From Amycolatopsis alba DSM 44262 (GTDB lineage: Bacteria; Actinomycetota; Actinomycetes; Mycobacteriales; Pseudonocardiaceae), in assembly GCF_000384215.1 (NCBI RefSeq), contig NZ_KB913032.1, positions 4,171,665 through 4,235,664 of the forward strand: a stretch of 64,000 nucleotides of DNA, given 5' to 3'. A program made the translations under genes and the position numbers. Every line of letters begins with the position of its first letter. Position 1 is the stretch's first letter. Below, in pieces: positions 43,708 to 52,227 of this stretch. The notes under the pieces are model-generated. The model was not told the origin of the DNA. It did no database searches and saw nothing but the letters and a program-made list of their open reading frames with translations.

Positions 43708-43962
43708 ATGGCCGATTATCCATCGGCGGCGGATTACGATCCGACCACGGCCGTGTCGCTGTTCGACGACTCCGCGTGGGAGAAGTCCTTCGCGAGCGAG
43801 CCCAACGGGGGCAACTGCGTCGAGGTCAACCTCGGCAAAGAAGGCCTGGTGGGAGTCCGTGACACCAAACTCGCCGAGAGTCCCGTCTTCGTCTTCGATG
43901 CCGGTGAGTGGAACGCCTTCCTCACCGCGGTCAAGGCAGGGCAGTTCGATTTGAGCCCATGA
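43708..43962 (+). CDS. DUF397 protein
   Basis: 84 residues with SAWEKSFASEPNGGNCVEVN, VGVRDTK, and FDAGEWNAFLTAVKAGQFD, the DUF397 signature. DUF397 proteins work with Scr1/WhiJ-type XRE regulators in development and stress in streptomycetes. The partner here is probably the XRE gene at 40229, although five genes and an inversion lie between. ATG 43708 follows GGAGG at eight bases. Confidence 0.93.
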   Translation: MADYPSAADYDPTTAVSLFDDSAWEKSFASEPNGGNCVEVNLGKEGLVGVRDTKLAESPVFVFDAGEWNAFLTAVKAGQFDLSP

Positions 43963-44020
43963 CGGAAGGCTCGCGCGTCCCGTAGGACACGCGAGCCATC
44001 CGATCTTCGGTCACTTCGAG

Positions 44021-44569
44021 TCACCCCGTCGCCGGGACTCCGTCCCCTCGCAGCCTGGCTTTCGTGCGCCGCCAGGCGATGGTGATCAGGACGGCGAGGA
44101 CGATCAGCGGGATCAGGCTGATCGACCAGCTCACCGCCATCGGCGGCCCCGGTTGTTCGAGCACCGCCAGATCGCGGAGTTCCCCCGTGCCCTTGCCCGC
44201 GGGCCCGTCCAGCGCGAACCGGAACGTCCACGAGCCCTGCGTCTGCAGCGCCCGGATGTCCAGTCCCCACACCTCGAGCTTCCGAGGATGCTTCGCCAGC
44301 GGCTGGGCACGGCTCTGTCGCCCGGATTCCGGATCGACGAACGCGAGCGTTCCCGACTTCCCCGCGATCCCGTCGTCCGGGATGAACGTGAAGTCCAGCG
44401 ATTGCATGGCACGCAACGGCCACGTGCTGAACCCGACCGTCATCCCGTACGGGCCGACCTGCACCCGCTCGGTGTGGACGATGTTCACCGGTTCGTAGGC
44501 GTTCGCCGCGGGGGTGGTCGCGAACAGCAACCCGATCGCCGCCGCCAAGGCCAGCAATGTCTTACGCAT
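44021..44569 (-). CDS. Secreted membrane-anchored beta-domain protein
   Basis: 182 residues: Sec signal peptide ending PAANAYE, an extracytoplasmic beta domain (VQVGPYGMTVGFSTWPLRA), a C-terminal helix (MAVSWSISLIPLIVLAVLIT) and a short basic cytoplasmic tail. It is the last of a four-gene operon with CopC/YtkA-like proteins. No metal motif is certain. The overlap with the previous gene is 8 bp. Confidence 0.7.
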   Translation of the reverse strand: MRKTLLALAAAIGLLFATTPAANAYEPVNIVHTERVQVGPYGMTVGFSTWPLRAMQSLDFTFIPDDGIAGKSGTLAFVDPESGRQSRAQPLAKHPRKLEVWGLDIRALQTQGSWTFRFALDGPAGKGTGELRDLAVLEQPGPPMAVSWSISLIPLIVLAVLITIAWRRTKARLRGDGVPATG

Positions 44570-45695
44570 GCGCGTTGTCCTCCTTCGCCGGGGCCAGCAG
44601 CCGCAGCATCCCGCCGAACCGCCACCCGGCGAACCCGCCGAGCAGCCCGAACACCGCGCCTGCGACCGCCGTCCCGGCCACGACCGGCCAATCGACGTGC
44701 TTGGCCCCGTAGACGAGCATGTTCTGGAGCGGCATGCTCGCGCCGATCAGAAATCCGCCGATCCCGCCTGCCGGCACCGAAACCCGGCCGGTGGAGAGGC
44801 CACGCCGCGAAAGCAGGTAGACCGCTTCGAGCACGACCGCGATCGGCAGCAACGCCATCGGCATCATCGCGGGCATCTGGGGTACACCGTCGATGTAGTC
44901 CCGCATCGGCAGGCCGACGGCGCTCGCGTACGCCTCCGCCGCCCACGGCGAGAACCACCAGGTGATCGCCTGGATGACCGCCAGCGAGGCGGCGACCCGG
45001 ACCGCGCCGCCGGGCCGCCGCCAGAATCCGGCGCCCGCCGAGACCAGCAGCACCGAAAGCAGCGCGATCCCCACGGAGATGACGTCGACCAGATCGACGT
45101 CGATCTGCTGCAGCCCCAGCACGGTGACCGTGCTGAACGCGATCAGCACACCGAGGCTGCCGACCACGCCGAGCGTGCCCCAGCGGTGTTCCCGCGCGGC
45201 CGCGAACACCATGACCGTGCCGATGATGCTCAGCGTGATCGACAGCAGCAGCCCGATGTGCGGCGGCGAGTCGATCACCGCGTCGAAGCCGTACAGGCCG
45301 TGCCACCACTGGTCCCACAGGCCGTACAGCAGGAACATCGCCGCGCCGGTCCCGGCCACCAGGTAGCCGGCCGGTGCGGCGAAGAGCCTGCCGAAGACGT
45401 TGATCGCGCGGCCGCCGACCCGCGCGTCGACGTCGCGGCCCGCCCGGCGCGCGGCCGTGGTCATCAGCACGACCACCAGGCTCGCGAGCCCCGAGATCGC
45501 GCTGCCCGAATACAGGAACAGATGCGGCAGCGTGAAGAACGTGTCCGGGCCGACGTCGCCGTGCCACTGGATGTCCCAGGTCAGCCCGATCAGCGAGATC
45601 ACCGATCCGGCCAGCACCGTTCCCGCCGGCACGAGACCGGTGCGTTCACTTCGTGGCACCGAGGCGACCCTCGCCCCACCCGCGGTGAGATCCAT
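44562..45695 (-). CDS. Polytopic membrane protein, unknown
   Basis: 377 residues with about 10 membrane helices. Conserved-looking polar patches lie within or next to helices: WDIQWHGDVGPDTFFTLPHL, LYGLWDQWWHGLYGFDAVID and FDAVIDSPPHIGLLLS. The repeated W-D-x-x-W-H motifs with later histidines suggest a metal- or heme-linked site. ATG 45695 has GGGAGG upstream. Neighbours encode extracytoplasmic beta-sandwich proteins, so an envelope metal or redox system is a reasonable guess. Confidence 0.7.
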   Translation of the reverse strand: MDLTAGGARVASVPRSERTGLVPAGTVLAGSVISLIGLTWDIQWHGDVGPDTFFTLPHLFLYSGSAISGLASLVVVLMTTAARRAGRDVDARVGGRAINVFGRLFAAPAGYLVAGTGAAMFLLYGLWDQWWHGLYGFDAVIDSPPHIGLLLSITLSIIGTVMVFAAAREHRWGTLGVVGSLGVLIAFSTVTVLGLQQIDVDLVDVISVGIALLSVLLVSAGAGFWRRPGGAVRVAASLAVIQAITWWFSPWAAEAYASAVGLPMRDYIDGVPQMPAMMPMALLPIAVVLEAVYLLSRRGLSTGRVSVPAGGIGGFLIGASMPLQNMLVYGAKHVDWPVVAGTAVAGAVFGLLGGFAGWRFGGMLRLLAPAKEDNAHA

Positions 45696-45713
45696 ACCCG
45701 CGACCTCCCTCTC

Positions 45714-46127
45714 TTACTTGACCAGCAAAGGAAAAACGTGCTGCGTGGCGCCGGACGGCCCGCGCAGTGAAACGGTGATCTCCCATTGCCCCGGCATCGG
45801 CAGCAGGACGTCGCCGGTGCGGAACCGGCCCGGTGCCTCCGCGATCGCGGGCGACGGCGCGAGCGCGTGCCCCATCTGCGGCATCACCGGTTCGACGGTG
45901 ACGACTTCCGGCACGGCGCCGGTGACGGTCAGGGCGAAGACATTGCCGCCCTTATGCGGATCCACGACCGAAAGCTGCACGGTGTACGGGCCCTGCGTCG
46001 AGCGCTGGACCTGCTCCCCGCCGCCGCTCGGCCACACCAGCCAGGCCACGATCGCCGCCACCAGCACGGCGACCACGGAGATGAGCAGGACCGGTTTGCG
46101 TCTCTGAGTGTCCATTGTGGAACTCAC
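45714..46127 (-). CDS. FixH/YtkA-like membrane-anchored protein
   Basis: About 137 residues. One N-terminal membrane helix (PVLLISVVAVLVAAIVAWLV) and an extracytoplasmic Ig-like domain with PVMPQMGHALAPSPAIAEA, the M-x-x-M-G-H pattern of YtkA/FixH-type domains that may bind copper. GTG at 46127 overlaps the stop of the preceding gene and is seven bases after GGGAGGGG; ATG 46115 is an alternative. Confidence 0.78.
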   Translation of the reverse strand: MSSTMDTQRRKPVLLISVVAVLVAAIVAWLVWPSGGGEQVQRSTQGPYTVQLSVVDPHKGGNVFALTVTGAVPEVVTVEPVMPQMGHALAPSPAIAEAPGRFRTGDVLLPMPGQWEITVSLRGPSGATQHVFPLLVK

Positions 46128-47572
46128 TGTGGTGCCCCTCCCGGTGGGACTTCGATCTGCATGGGCACGGTCAGCACCGTGTAGTCGCGTTCGGCCTGCA
46201 GCCAGATCCGGTACTTGCCGGGTGCGGCGAAGGTGTAGGTGAACGGGACGTCGGGGCCGTACGCGGCGACGGTCTCGTCGGGCTTTCCCGGCATACCGGG
46301 CGATTGCGGGATCATCGAGTGCACGTGGGCCCAGGTCGGCGCGGCAGCGGCATCCGCGCCGACCCGGTTGTCGCCGGTTATCGGGCCGACGACGATCAGG
46401 TGGCCGAGCATGCCCAGCCAGGGTTGGAGATCCGCTTTGCCGAACCGCGCGGTGATGGTGGTCGGCGCCCCCGGCTTGACCTCGACGTCGACCGGGTTCC
46501 CGTCGACGACCTTCCGGCCCGCCCCCGACGGCACGGGTTCGGCGGGGGAGTCGGTGCCCGCCGCGACAGCCATCGTGGCGCGGACCAGTTGCACCCCGCC
46601 GCCTCGCCGGGCGACTTCCGCGGCGACAGCGTAGGTCCCGGCCTCGGGTGGCGTGAACTTCACGCGGTAGTCGCCGGGGCCGACCCGCACCGGATGCAGA
46701 TGCCAGAGCCTGCCCGTCGGCGAGATGACGACGAGATGCACCAAGGCGTTGTCGTGCACCAAAAGGTCGTCGACGGCGCGGCCGGTCGAGCCGTCCGCGA
46801 AGGCGAGCCGGACCTCGCTGAGGCTGCCCGATCGCGCGTTCGGCGACCGTACGGCCAGGTTCACCGGCGGCCGCGAGAAGTCCACCGTGGACATCTGCGC
46901 GTTCGCGTACGGGTCTTGGACGTTGTCGATCGTCGGGTCCAGCGCCGCGCCCGGCGCGGGCGGGGCCGGTGTGGACGCCGAGAGCATCGCGCCGGTGACC
47001 GCGACCGCGAGCGCGGCGACCATGCCGCCGGCGGGGATCAGCGCGAGCAGCGGCCGCCGGACGCGCATCGCGACGACGAGCCCGATCACCAGGAAGACGC
47101 CCGCGCCGACGAAACCGCCGAAGGTGGCTTTCTCCCACGGGGGAATGATCCTGGCCGGAACGAGGAACGGGATCGACGCGCTGTCGGTCCCGTCGTCCAG
47201 CCCGAGTTCCCACGGCCCCGGCTGGTCGACCTTCAGCAGCGCCGGATGGGCGCCGGGTCTTCCGTTCAGCTGGACCGTGGTCTCGGAAAACGTCTTCCCG
47301 GCTGTCGACGCGCGCAGCTTCAGGGTTCCCGGCGCGCTTCCGGTGTGCGTGACGACGTCGACGTGCAGCGGTCCGGGTGCGATGTCCATCCGCCGCAGCA
47401 CGATCGTGAGGTCACGGGTGCCGAGCGTCTGCGCGACCTGGACGTCCGCTCCGCTCGAAACGCCGTCCGCCTGGGCCGTGCCGCCCCACAGCAAGGACGC
47501 CAGCGCGCAGAGCACGAGCACGCGGGCCATGACCGACGGCGTCGCGCGCCGCCCCCTCGGTGAATTCCCCAT
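46124..47572 (-). CDS. CopC-like multidomain membrane-anchored protein
   Basis: 482 residues. After a signal peptide (ending TAQADG) comes a beta domain, two membrane helices near 155-175 and 185-205, then two or more extracytoplasmic Ig-like domains. The His/Met-containing segments LVVISPTGRLWHLHPVRVG, LGHLIVVGPI and WAHVHSMIPQSPG recall CopC/cupredoxin-like copper sites. ATG 47572 has no clear ribosome site; TAACTT eight bases upstream may be a leaderless -10. It is the first gene of the four-gene operon. Confidence 0.68.
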   Translation of the reverse strand: MGNSPRGRRATPSVMARVLVLCALASLLWGGTAQADGVSSGADVQVAQTLGTRDLTIVLRRMDIAPGPLHVDVVTHTGSAPGTLKLRASTAGKTFSETTVQLNGRPGAHPALLKVDQPGPWELGLDDGTDSASIPFLVPARIIPPWEKATFGGFVGAGVFLVIGLVVAMRVRRPLLALIPAGGMVAALAVAVTGAMLSASTPAPPAPGAALDPTIDNVQDPYANAQMSTVDFSRPPVNLAVRSPNARSGSLSEVRLAFADGSTGRAVDDLLVHDNALVHLVVISPTGRLWHLHPVRVGPGDYRVKFTPPEAGTYAVAAEVARRGGGVQLVRATMAVAAGTDSPAEPVPSGAGRKVVDGNPVDVEVKPGAPTTITARFGKADLQPWLGMLGHLIVVGPITGDNRVGADAAAAPTWAHVHSMIPQSPGMPGKPDETVAAYGPDVPFTYTFAAPGKYRIWLQAERDYTVLTVPMQIEVPPGGAPQ

Positions 47573-47684
47573 CCCGCCTGAAGTTAATGACGACGGCCGG
47601 GGAAAGCGTCACGGCGCGGGGTGAATCGTGGTCCCCCGTAAAGGGGACCACGGCCCCTACTCCGGCCGGGGATGACCCTGGAGA

Positions 47685-48527
47685 TCAGCCGCCCAGGAAG
47701 CGGTATGCACGCGGATGGGCGCGGAACCAGACGTTGAGCCTGCCGATCCGGCGCACGAGCGAGGACCGCAGCGTCGTCGGAACCAGCCCGACCGCCACCC
47801 TCGCCACGGCACGGAACCGGTCGAACCGGCGCTGGTCCCGCTCTGTCCACTGTAGACCGAGTCGCTCGCGCAGTACGGGCGGAAGGGTGGCGCGAATGAG
47901 GAACAGCTGGCCCCGCCGGATTCGCGCCCAGCTTTTGCCGGGCAGCCATCGCCACGGTTTCTCCACCGTCCGGAACGTCTCGAACAGCGTCGAGATCGTG
48001 TCGTTCGGACCGAAACCGTCGATCATGTCCGCGTAGTACCGTTCGAATTCCGGCCATGTCGACGGCAGATCCTGCTCGCGCAGGCCGAGAATCCTTCCGA
48101 CATCGCTCATCTGCGCGTAGTACTCGTCCAATTCGGACGGTGTCATCGGGGTGCCGTAGAACCGTTGCGTGTCGACGGGAGCCATGACGAGCGTGGCATG
48201 CACCCAGGCGTACGCGTGCGGGTTCAGCGCGCCGTAGCGGCGTCCGTCGGCGTCGACCCCGGTGAACTCGCGATGCAGCGCGCGCAACCGGTCCGCTTCG
48301 TAGCGGGCGCCTTCCGGGCCGCCGTAGACGTAGATCGACAGCGACGCGGCCGTGCGCATCAGCCGGGTCCACGGATCCTCGACGTAGTCCGAATGATCGC
48401 GCACCCCGGCCGCGACGACCGGATGCGCGACCTGCAGCACCAGCACCTGACCAGCCAGCAGGCCGGTCCGGAAGTCGCCGAAGTACCGCCACGCCGCCGT
48501 CCCCTTGACGATCGGCGGACCGTTCAC
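47685..48527 (-). CDS. MpaB/latex-clearing-protein-like oxygenase (DUF2236)
   Basis: 280 residues. The DUF2236 motifs are visible: VLVLQVAHPVVAAGVRDHSD with the conserved His, DPWTRLMRTAASLSIYVYGG, and LNPHAYAWVHATLVMA. In characterised relatives a heme iron cleaves carbon-carbon double bonds (for example in rubber or mupirocin-type substrates). GTG 48527 overlaps the TetR stop by 4 bp. It is the last gene of an amidase-TetR-MpaB operon. Confidence 0.85.
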   Translation of the reverse strand: MNGPPIVKGTAAWRYFGDFRTGLLAGQVLVLQVAHPVVAAGVRDHSDYVEDPWTRLMRTAASLSIYVYGGPEGARYEADRLRALHREFTGVDADGRRYGALNPHAYAWVHATLVMAPVDTQRFYGTPMTPSELDEYYAQMSDVGRILGLREQDLPSTWPEFERYYADMIDGFGPNDTISTLFETFRTVEKPWRWLPGKSWARIRRGQLFLIRATLPPVLRERLGLQWTERDQRRFDRFRAVARVAVGLVPTTLRSSLVRRIGRLNVWFRAHPRAYRFLGG

Positions 48528-49072
48528 GACGCGCCGCGGACGAGCATCATCAGCGACTGCGCCACCCCGACACCGTCGTCGCCGGTGGCCAGCCTGCGCA
48601 ACTGCAATCCGGCGATGAGCGCCACGACCGGGCCGGTCAGCCGATCCGGCGACGGCACGCCGAGGGTCTTCAGGATCACCAGCGCCAGTTCGTCGTAGGC
48701 GGCGAAACACCGCGCGGCCGCGTCCTGGAGCCCTGGGTCGCGCGCGGCCTGCAGGTACAGCTCATGCGCGCCGAGTTCGTCGGTGCCGAACGGAAGCTGC
48801 GAGATGACCTGCTCGACCACCGACGCGGCCTGCTCGACACTCAGGCCCTGCTCGCGGTACGCGTCCACGAAGCCGGTCAGCTTCGTGGTCTCCTCCTCGA
48901 CGAACAGCAGCATCGCCTCGCGCAGCAACGCGGTCTGGCTGGGGAAGTGGTAGGTCAGCGTGCCGAGCGAGACACTGGCGGCGGTCGCGATCCGGCGGTT
49001 GGTCAGCCCGCCGACACCCTGTTCCCCGACCACCTTGAGCGCGGCGTGCAGGATCGTCTCGCGGGTGTTCAC
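48524..49072 (-). CDS. TetR-family regulator
   Basis: 182 residues. The N-terminal HTH is GGLTNRRIATAASVSLGTLT followed by YHFPSQTALL. The C-terminal domain, with a helix-rich ligand pocket, is typical TetR. GTG 49072 overlaps the amidase stop by 4 bp. An 8-bp-arm palindrome before the amidase gene is the likely operator, so it should repress its own operon. Confidence 0.93.
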   Translation of the reverse strand: MNTRETILHAALKVVGEQGVGGLTNRRIATAASVSLGTLTYHFPSQTALLREAMLLFVEEETTKLTGFVDAYREQGLSVEQAASVVEQVISQLPFGTDELGAHELYLQAARDPGLQDAAARCFAAYDELALVILKTLGVPSPDRLTGPVVALIAGLQLRRLATGDDGVGVAQSLMMLVRGAS

Positions 49073-50451
49073 CAAGCGGTCTCGGGCTTGCGGTCCTGCC
49101 ACCGTTCGACCTCTTCCAGTTGCGCGGCCAGCGAGATCAGCCGTTCCTCCGCGTGCGAGGGGCCGAGCAGCTGCGCCCCGAGCGGCAGGCCTTCCGGGCT
49201 CAGCCCGGCGGGGACGTTGACCCCCGGCCAGCCCAGCACGTTCCACGGCCAAGCGTACGGACACGCGGCGATCATGGCCTGGTCGGTCTGCCAGCCGGTG
49301 AGCTTGTCGAAGGTGCCGATCCGCGGCGGCGGCGTCGCGGTGGTCGGCGTGAGGACGACGTCCACCCGGCCGAACACCGAGCCGATCTGCCGCTGCAGCA
49401 ACGGTTCCGTGGCCCTGGCGAGCCGCAGCGCCGGTCCGGCCAGCGCCGAACCCTGCCGCGCGTTGGCGCGGGTGCGCGGGTCGAGCCGTGCCTGGTCCGG
49501 GACGCGACGGGACCAGTCACGCACGCCGACGAGCGAACGCGGCAGGAAGGTGAGGCCGATCAGCCGGTAGTCGGGTTCGATCTCGACGATCTCGTGGCCG
49601 AGTTCGGCGAACCGCTCCGCGAGCCGGACGACGGCCGCGTGCGCCTGCGGGTCCAGCCGGGTTTTCGTGGCGGTGAAAGGGATCCTGGTGGACAGGCCGA
49701 TCCGCATCCGGCCCGGTTCGCGGCGCGCGGCCGACTGGAAAGCGGTGCCGGTGCCCGCCGCGACGTCGAGCAGCAGGGCCGCGTCGGCGACGGTGCGGGC
49801 GAGCGGGCCGACCACGGTCAGGCCGTGGAAGAGCTCCCGGTCGGTCGGGACGCGGCCGCGCTGGGGTTTGATCCCGACCAGGTCGGTCCACGCGGCCGGG
49901 ATCCGGATCGACCCCGCCCCGTCGGAACCCAGCGCGGCGGCGATCACCCCCGACGCGATGGCCGCCGCCGCGCCACCCGAGGAACCGCCAGGGGTGCGCT
50001 CGGTGTCCCAGGGATTGCGGGTCGCGCCGAACGCCGGGCCCTCGGTGAACGGCCACTGGCCGAGTTCCGGGGTGTTGGTCTTGCCGATGAGCACCGCGCC
50101 CGCCTCGCGGAGCGCGGCGACAGGCGGGGAATCCGTTGTCGCGAGGGCGAAGTCGCCTTCGCAGCCGAACGCCGTCGGCATCCCGGTGACGTCGAGGTCG
50201 TCCTTGATCGCGGTGGGGACGCCGAGCAGGGGAGCGGTCTCTCCAGCGGCCAGCCGGCGGTCGGCGTTCTCAGCCTCGCGAAGGGCCTCTTCGGCGCGAA
50301 GGCTTTTGAAAGCGTTGAGAGTCGACTGGCTGGCCTCGGCCTTTTCGAGCGCCAGGCGCGTGAGCTCGACCGACGTCGTGGCGCCGGTGGCGAGCATCGA
50401 AGCCTGTTCGGCCAAGCCCGTGAAGGCGAGCTCCGGTTTCGCTGTGGTCAT
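49069..50451 (-). CDS. Amidase (amidase-signature family)
   Basis: 460 residues. The Ser-Ser-Lys triad is visible: Lys in GVPTAIKDDLDVTG, and the Ser-rich segment GGSSGGAAAAIASG with GSDGAGSIRIPAAW. It hydrolyses an amide to acid and ammonia; the substrate is unknown. ATG 50451 has AGGGGGAG upstream. It is the first gene of a three-gene operon and is coupled to the TetR gene. Confidence 0.95.
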   Translation of the reverse strand: MTTAKPELAFTGLAEQASMLATGATTSVELTRLALEKAEASQSTLNAFKSLRAEEALREAENADRRLAAGETAPLLGVPTAIKDDLDVTGMPTAFGCEGDFALATTDSPPVAALREAGAVLIGKTNTPELGQWPFTEGPAFGATRNPWDTERTPGGSSGGAAAAIASGVIAAALGSDGAGSIRIPAAWTDLVGIKPQRGRVPTDRELFHGLTVVGPLARTVADAALLLDVAAGTGTAFQSAARREPGRMRIGLSTRIPFTATKTRLDPQAHAAVVRLAERFAELGHEIVEIEPDYRLIGLTFLPRSLVGVRDWSRRVPDQARLDPRTRANARQGSALAGPALRLARATEPLLQRQIGSVFGRVDVVLTPTTATPPPRIGTFDKLTGWQTDQAMIAACPYAWPWNVLGWPGVNVPAGLSPEGLPLGAQLLGPSHAEERLISLAAQLEEVERWQDRKPETAW

Positions 50452-50469
50452 GGCTCCCCCTGCGTCTCT

Positions 50470-50487
50470 CGTTCGTTCAAACGAACG
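50470..50487. promoter_or_regulatory. TetR-type operator palindrome
   Basis: A perfect palindrome CGTTCGTT-CA-AACGAACG with 8-bp arms lies 19 bases upstream of the amidase start, and 52 bases before the divergent gene at 50540. It fits the size of a TetR site. Confidence 0.65.
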
Positions 50488-50539
50488 ATACCATCGGGTA
50501 ACCTCGATCGCCGTCGATCGGTGTGGTTACGTGACCTGC

Positions 50540-51544
50540 ATGAACCTCGATCGCTTCCCCCGCGTCGACCTCGGCGGCTACCCGACGCCGCTGCATCCCG
50601 CGCCCCGGCTGGGCGAGGCCCTCGGCGTGGCGAACCTGCTGCTCAAGCGAGACGACGTGCATCCGCTCGGCGTGGGCGGCAACAAGCTGCGCAAACTCGA
50701 GTTCCTGCTCGGCGCCGCGATCGAGAACGGCGCCGACACGGTGATCACCTTCGGCGCGTTGCAGACCAACCACGGCCGCCAGACCGCCGCGGCCTGCGCG
50801 AAGCTCGGGTTGCGGTGCGAGCTCGTGCTCACGGCGAAGGTCCCTCGCGACGGCGACGCGTACGAGCGGTCCGGCAACGTCTCCCTCGACCACCTCTTCG
50901 GCGCGAACGTGCACGTCTGCCGCGACGGCGAGGAGACCGGCAGAACCTACGACCGGCTGATCACCGAGGCCGCGGCCGAGGGCCGCAAGGTGGCGACGTT
51001 CCCGGTCGGCGGTTCCGACGGCGTCGGGGCGCTCGGGTACGTGGCGGCCGCGCGGGAGCTCGCCGGGCAACTCGCCGAACTGAGCGTCACCAAGGCGCGG
51101 CTGGTCGCCCCGCACGCCAGCGGCGGGACGTCCGCCGGGCTCGTCGTCGGGACGGCGGATCTCGACTGGCTGACGCTGGACATCGCGTGCGTCAGTCATC
51201 CGGTCGACGAAGCCCTGGACAACCTGGCCGATCTCACCATCGCGGCCTCCGTACTGCTGGGAACCGAGCCGCCGTCACTCGACGGACTGCATATCGACGA
51301 CCGCACGATCGGCCCCGGCTACGGGATCCCGACCGAGGCGACGTGGGACGCGGTGCGCCTTTTCGGTCGTACGGAAGGCATCGCGCTCGATCCCGTGTAC
51401 ACCGGCAAGGTGGGCGCCGCGCTGGTCGAGTGGGCGGCCGAAGGCCAGTTCGCGGCCGACGAACACGTTGTCTTCCTGCACACGGGCGGGTTGCCCGGCC
51501 TCTACGGGTACGCGCCCGAATTCACCGACGCGGTGCGCCGCTGA
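50540..51544 (+). CDS. D-cysteine desulfhydrase / ACC-deaminase-like PLP enzyme
   Basis: 334 residues of PLP fold type II. PLP Lys is in VGGNKLRKLEFLLG, and the motif TFGALQTNHGRQTAAACAKL matches the group. It converts D-cysteine or 1-aminocyclopropane-1-carboxylate to an oxoacid, ammonia and, for D-cysteine, sulfide; which is right cannot be told by eye. The start is ATG 50540 with no clear ribosome site. It is divergent from the amidase operon and shares its operator region. The convergent DUF998 gene reads through its last 270 bp. Confidence 0.9.
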   Translation: MNLDRFPRVDLGGYPTPLHPAPRLGEALGVANLLLKRDDVHPLGVGGNKLRKLEFLLGAAIENGADTVITFGALQTNHGRQTAAACAKLGLRCELVLTAKVPRDGDAYERSGNVSLDHLFGANVHVCRDGEETGRTYDRLITEAAAEGRKVATFPVGGSDGVGALGYVAAARELAGQLAELSVTKARLVAPHASGGTSAGLVVGTADLDWLTLDIACVSHPVDEALDNLADLTIAASVLLGTEPPSLDGLHIDDRTIGPGYGIPTEATWDAVRLFGRTEGIALDPVYTGKVGAALVEWAAEGQFAADEHVVFLHTGGLPGLYGYAPEFTDAVRR

Positions 51545-52174
51545 CGCGACCTTCAGCATCCCGGCGATCAGGATCACGTGCGCCACCAGGGAAAGCCGCT
51601 GCGTGACCCCGACCGGCACGATGTCGGTCAGCGCTTTGAAGAACGGGATGTCGGACAGGCGCACGAAGATGAAGCTGAGCCCGAAGACGACCAGGCCCGC
51701 CGCGCTGCCCCAGGCGAGGCGGCCGATCGGCTTGGCCGCCGGGGTGCCGCGCAGGTTGTCGCGCAGGGTGAACCCGGCGGCCGGCAGGCTGAGGAACGCG
51801 ATGAGGCACGCGTACAGGTGGATCTCGCCGCTGACCGGGTCCGGGTATTCGGGGTAGCTGGCCGGGAAGATCGCGGCCGCCGCCAGGCCGAGCGACCACA
51901 GCACGAACAGCAGTTTCGTGGTGCGGCTGAGCGGGATCCCGGCCGCGGCCAGCGCCCCGAGCGCGGTGAGCGAGCCGATCGACAGCGAGAGCACGCTGGC
52001 GCCGAGCATGCCGGTGCCCCGGTCGACGTAGGCGTAGCTGGACAGCGTGTCGAACATCGGGTCGCGTGAGCTGATCAGATGGAGCACGACCATGGTGAAC
52101 AGGGCCCATCCGATGGCCGCGCCCGACGCCAGCAGCCAGGGCCTGGCCCGTGGTCTCTCCCCAGGGAACGTCAT
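51275..52174 (-). CDS. DUF998 membrane protein with read-through 3' extension
   Basis: 299 residues. The first about 210 form six or seven membrane helices in the DUF998 pattern (LLASGAAIGWALFTMVVLHL, LSSYAYVDRGTGMLGASVLS, and so on), ending with HVILIAGMLKVAS. DUF998 proteins normally stop near here. The frame has no stop and continues for about 90 charged residues (through GEFGRVPVEAG) antisense to the PLP-enzyme gene. The extra tail looks like the complement of a coding sequence, not a real domain. ATG 52174 is the only good start. Confidence 0.7.
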   Translation of the reverse strand: MTFPGERPRARPWLLASGAAIGWALFTMVVLHLISSRDPMFDTLSSYAYVDRGTGMLGASVLSLSIGSLTALGALAAAGIPLSRTTKLLFVLWSLGLAAAAIFPASYPEYPDPVSGEIHLYACLIAFLSLPAAGFTLRDNLRGTPAAKPIGRLAWGSAAGLVVFGLSFIFVRLSDIPFFKALTDIVPVGVTQRLSLVAHVILIAGMLKVASAAHRVGEFGRVPVEAGQPARVQEDNVFVGRELAFGRPLDQRGAHLAGVHGIERDAFRTTEKAHRVPRRLGRDPVAGADRAVVDMQSVE

Positions 52175-52227
52175 GCGTCCAGCCTGCTCGCGCGGACGCG
52201 GTTTTCCGATCCGGGAAGCCCCCGGTT

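Noticed and set aside
46115..47563. 482-codon plus-strand frame
   Set aside because: Antisense to the CopC-like gene, Arg/Gly/Asp-rich with no fold signal.
49120..51606. 828-codon open frame on the plus strand
   Set aside because: Covers the amidase antisense and the PLP enzyme in another frame; extreme Arg content and no domain.
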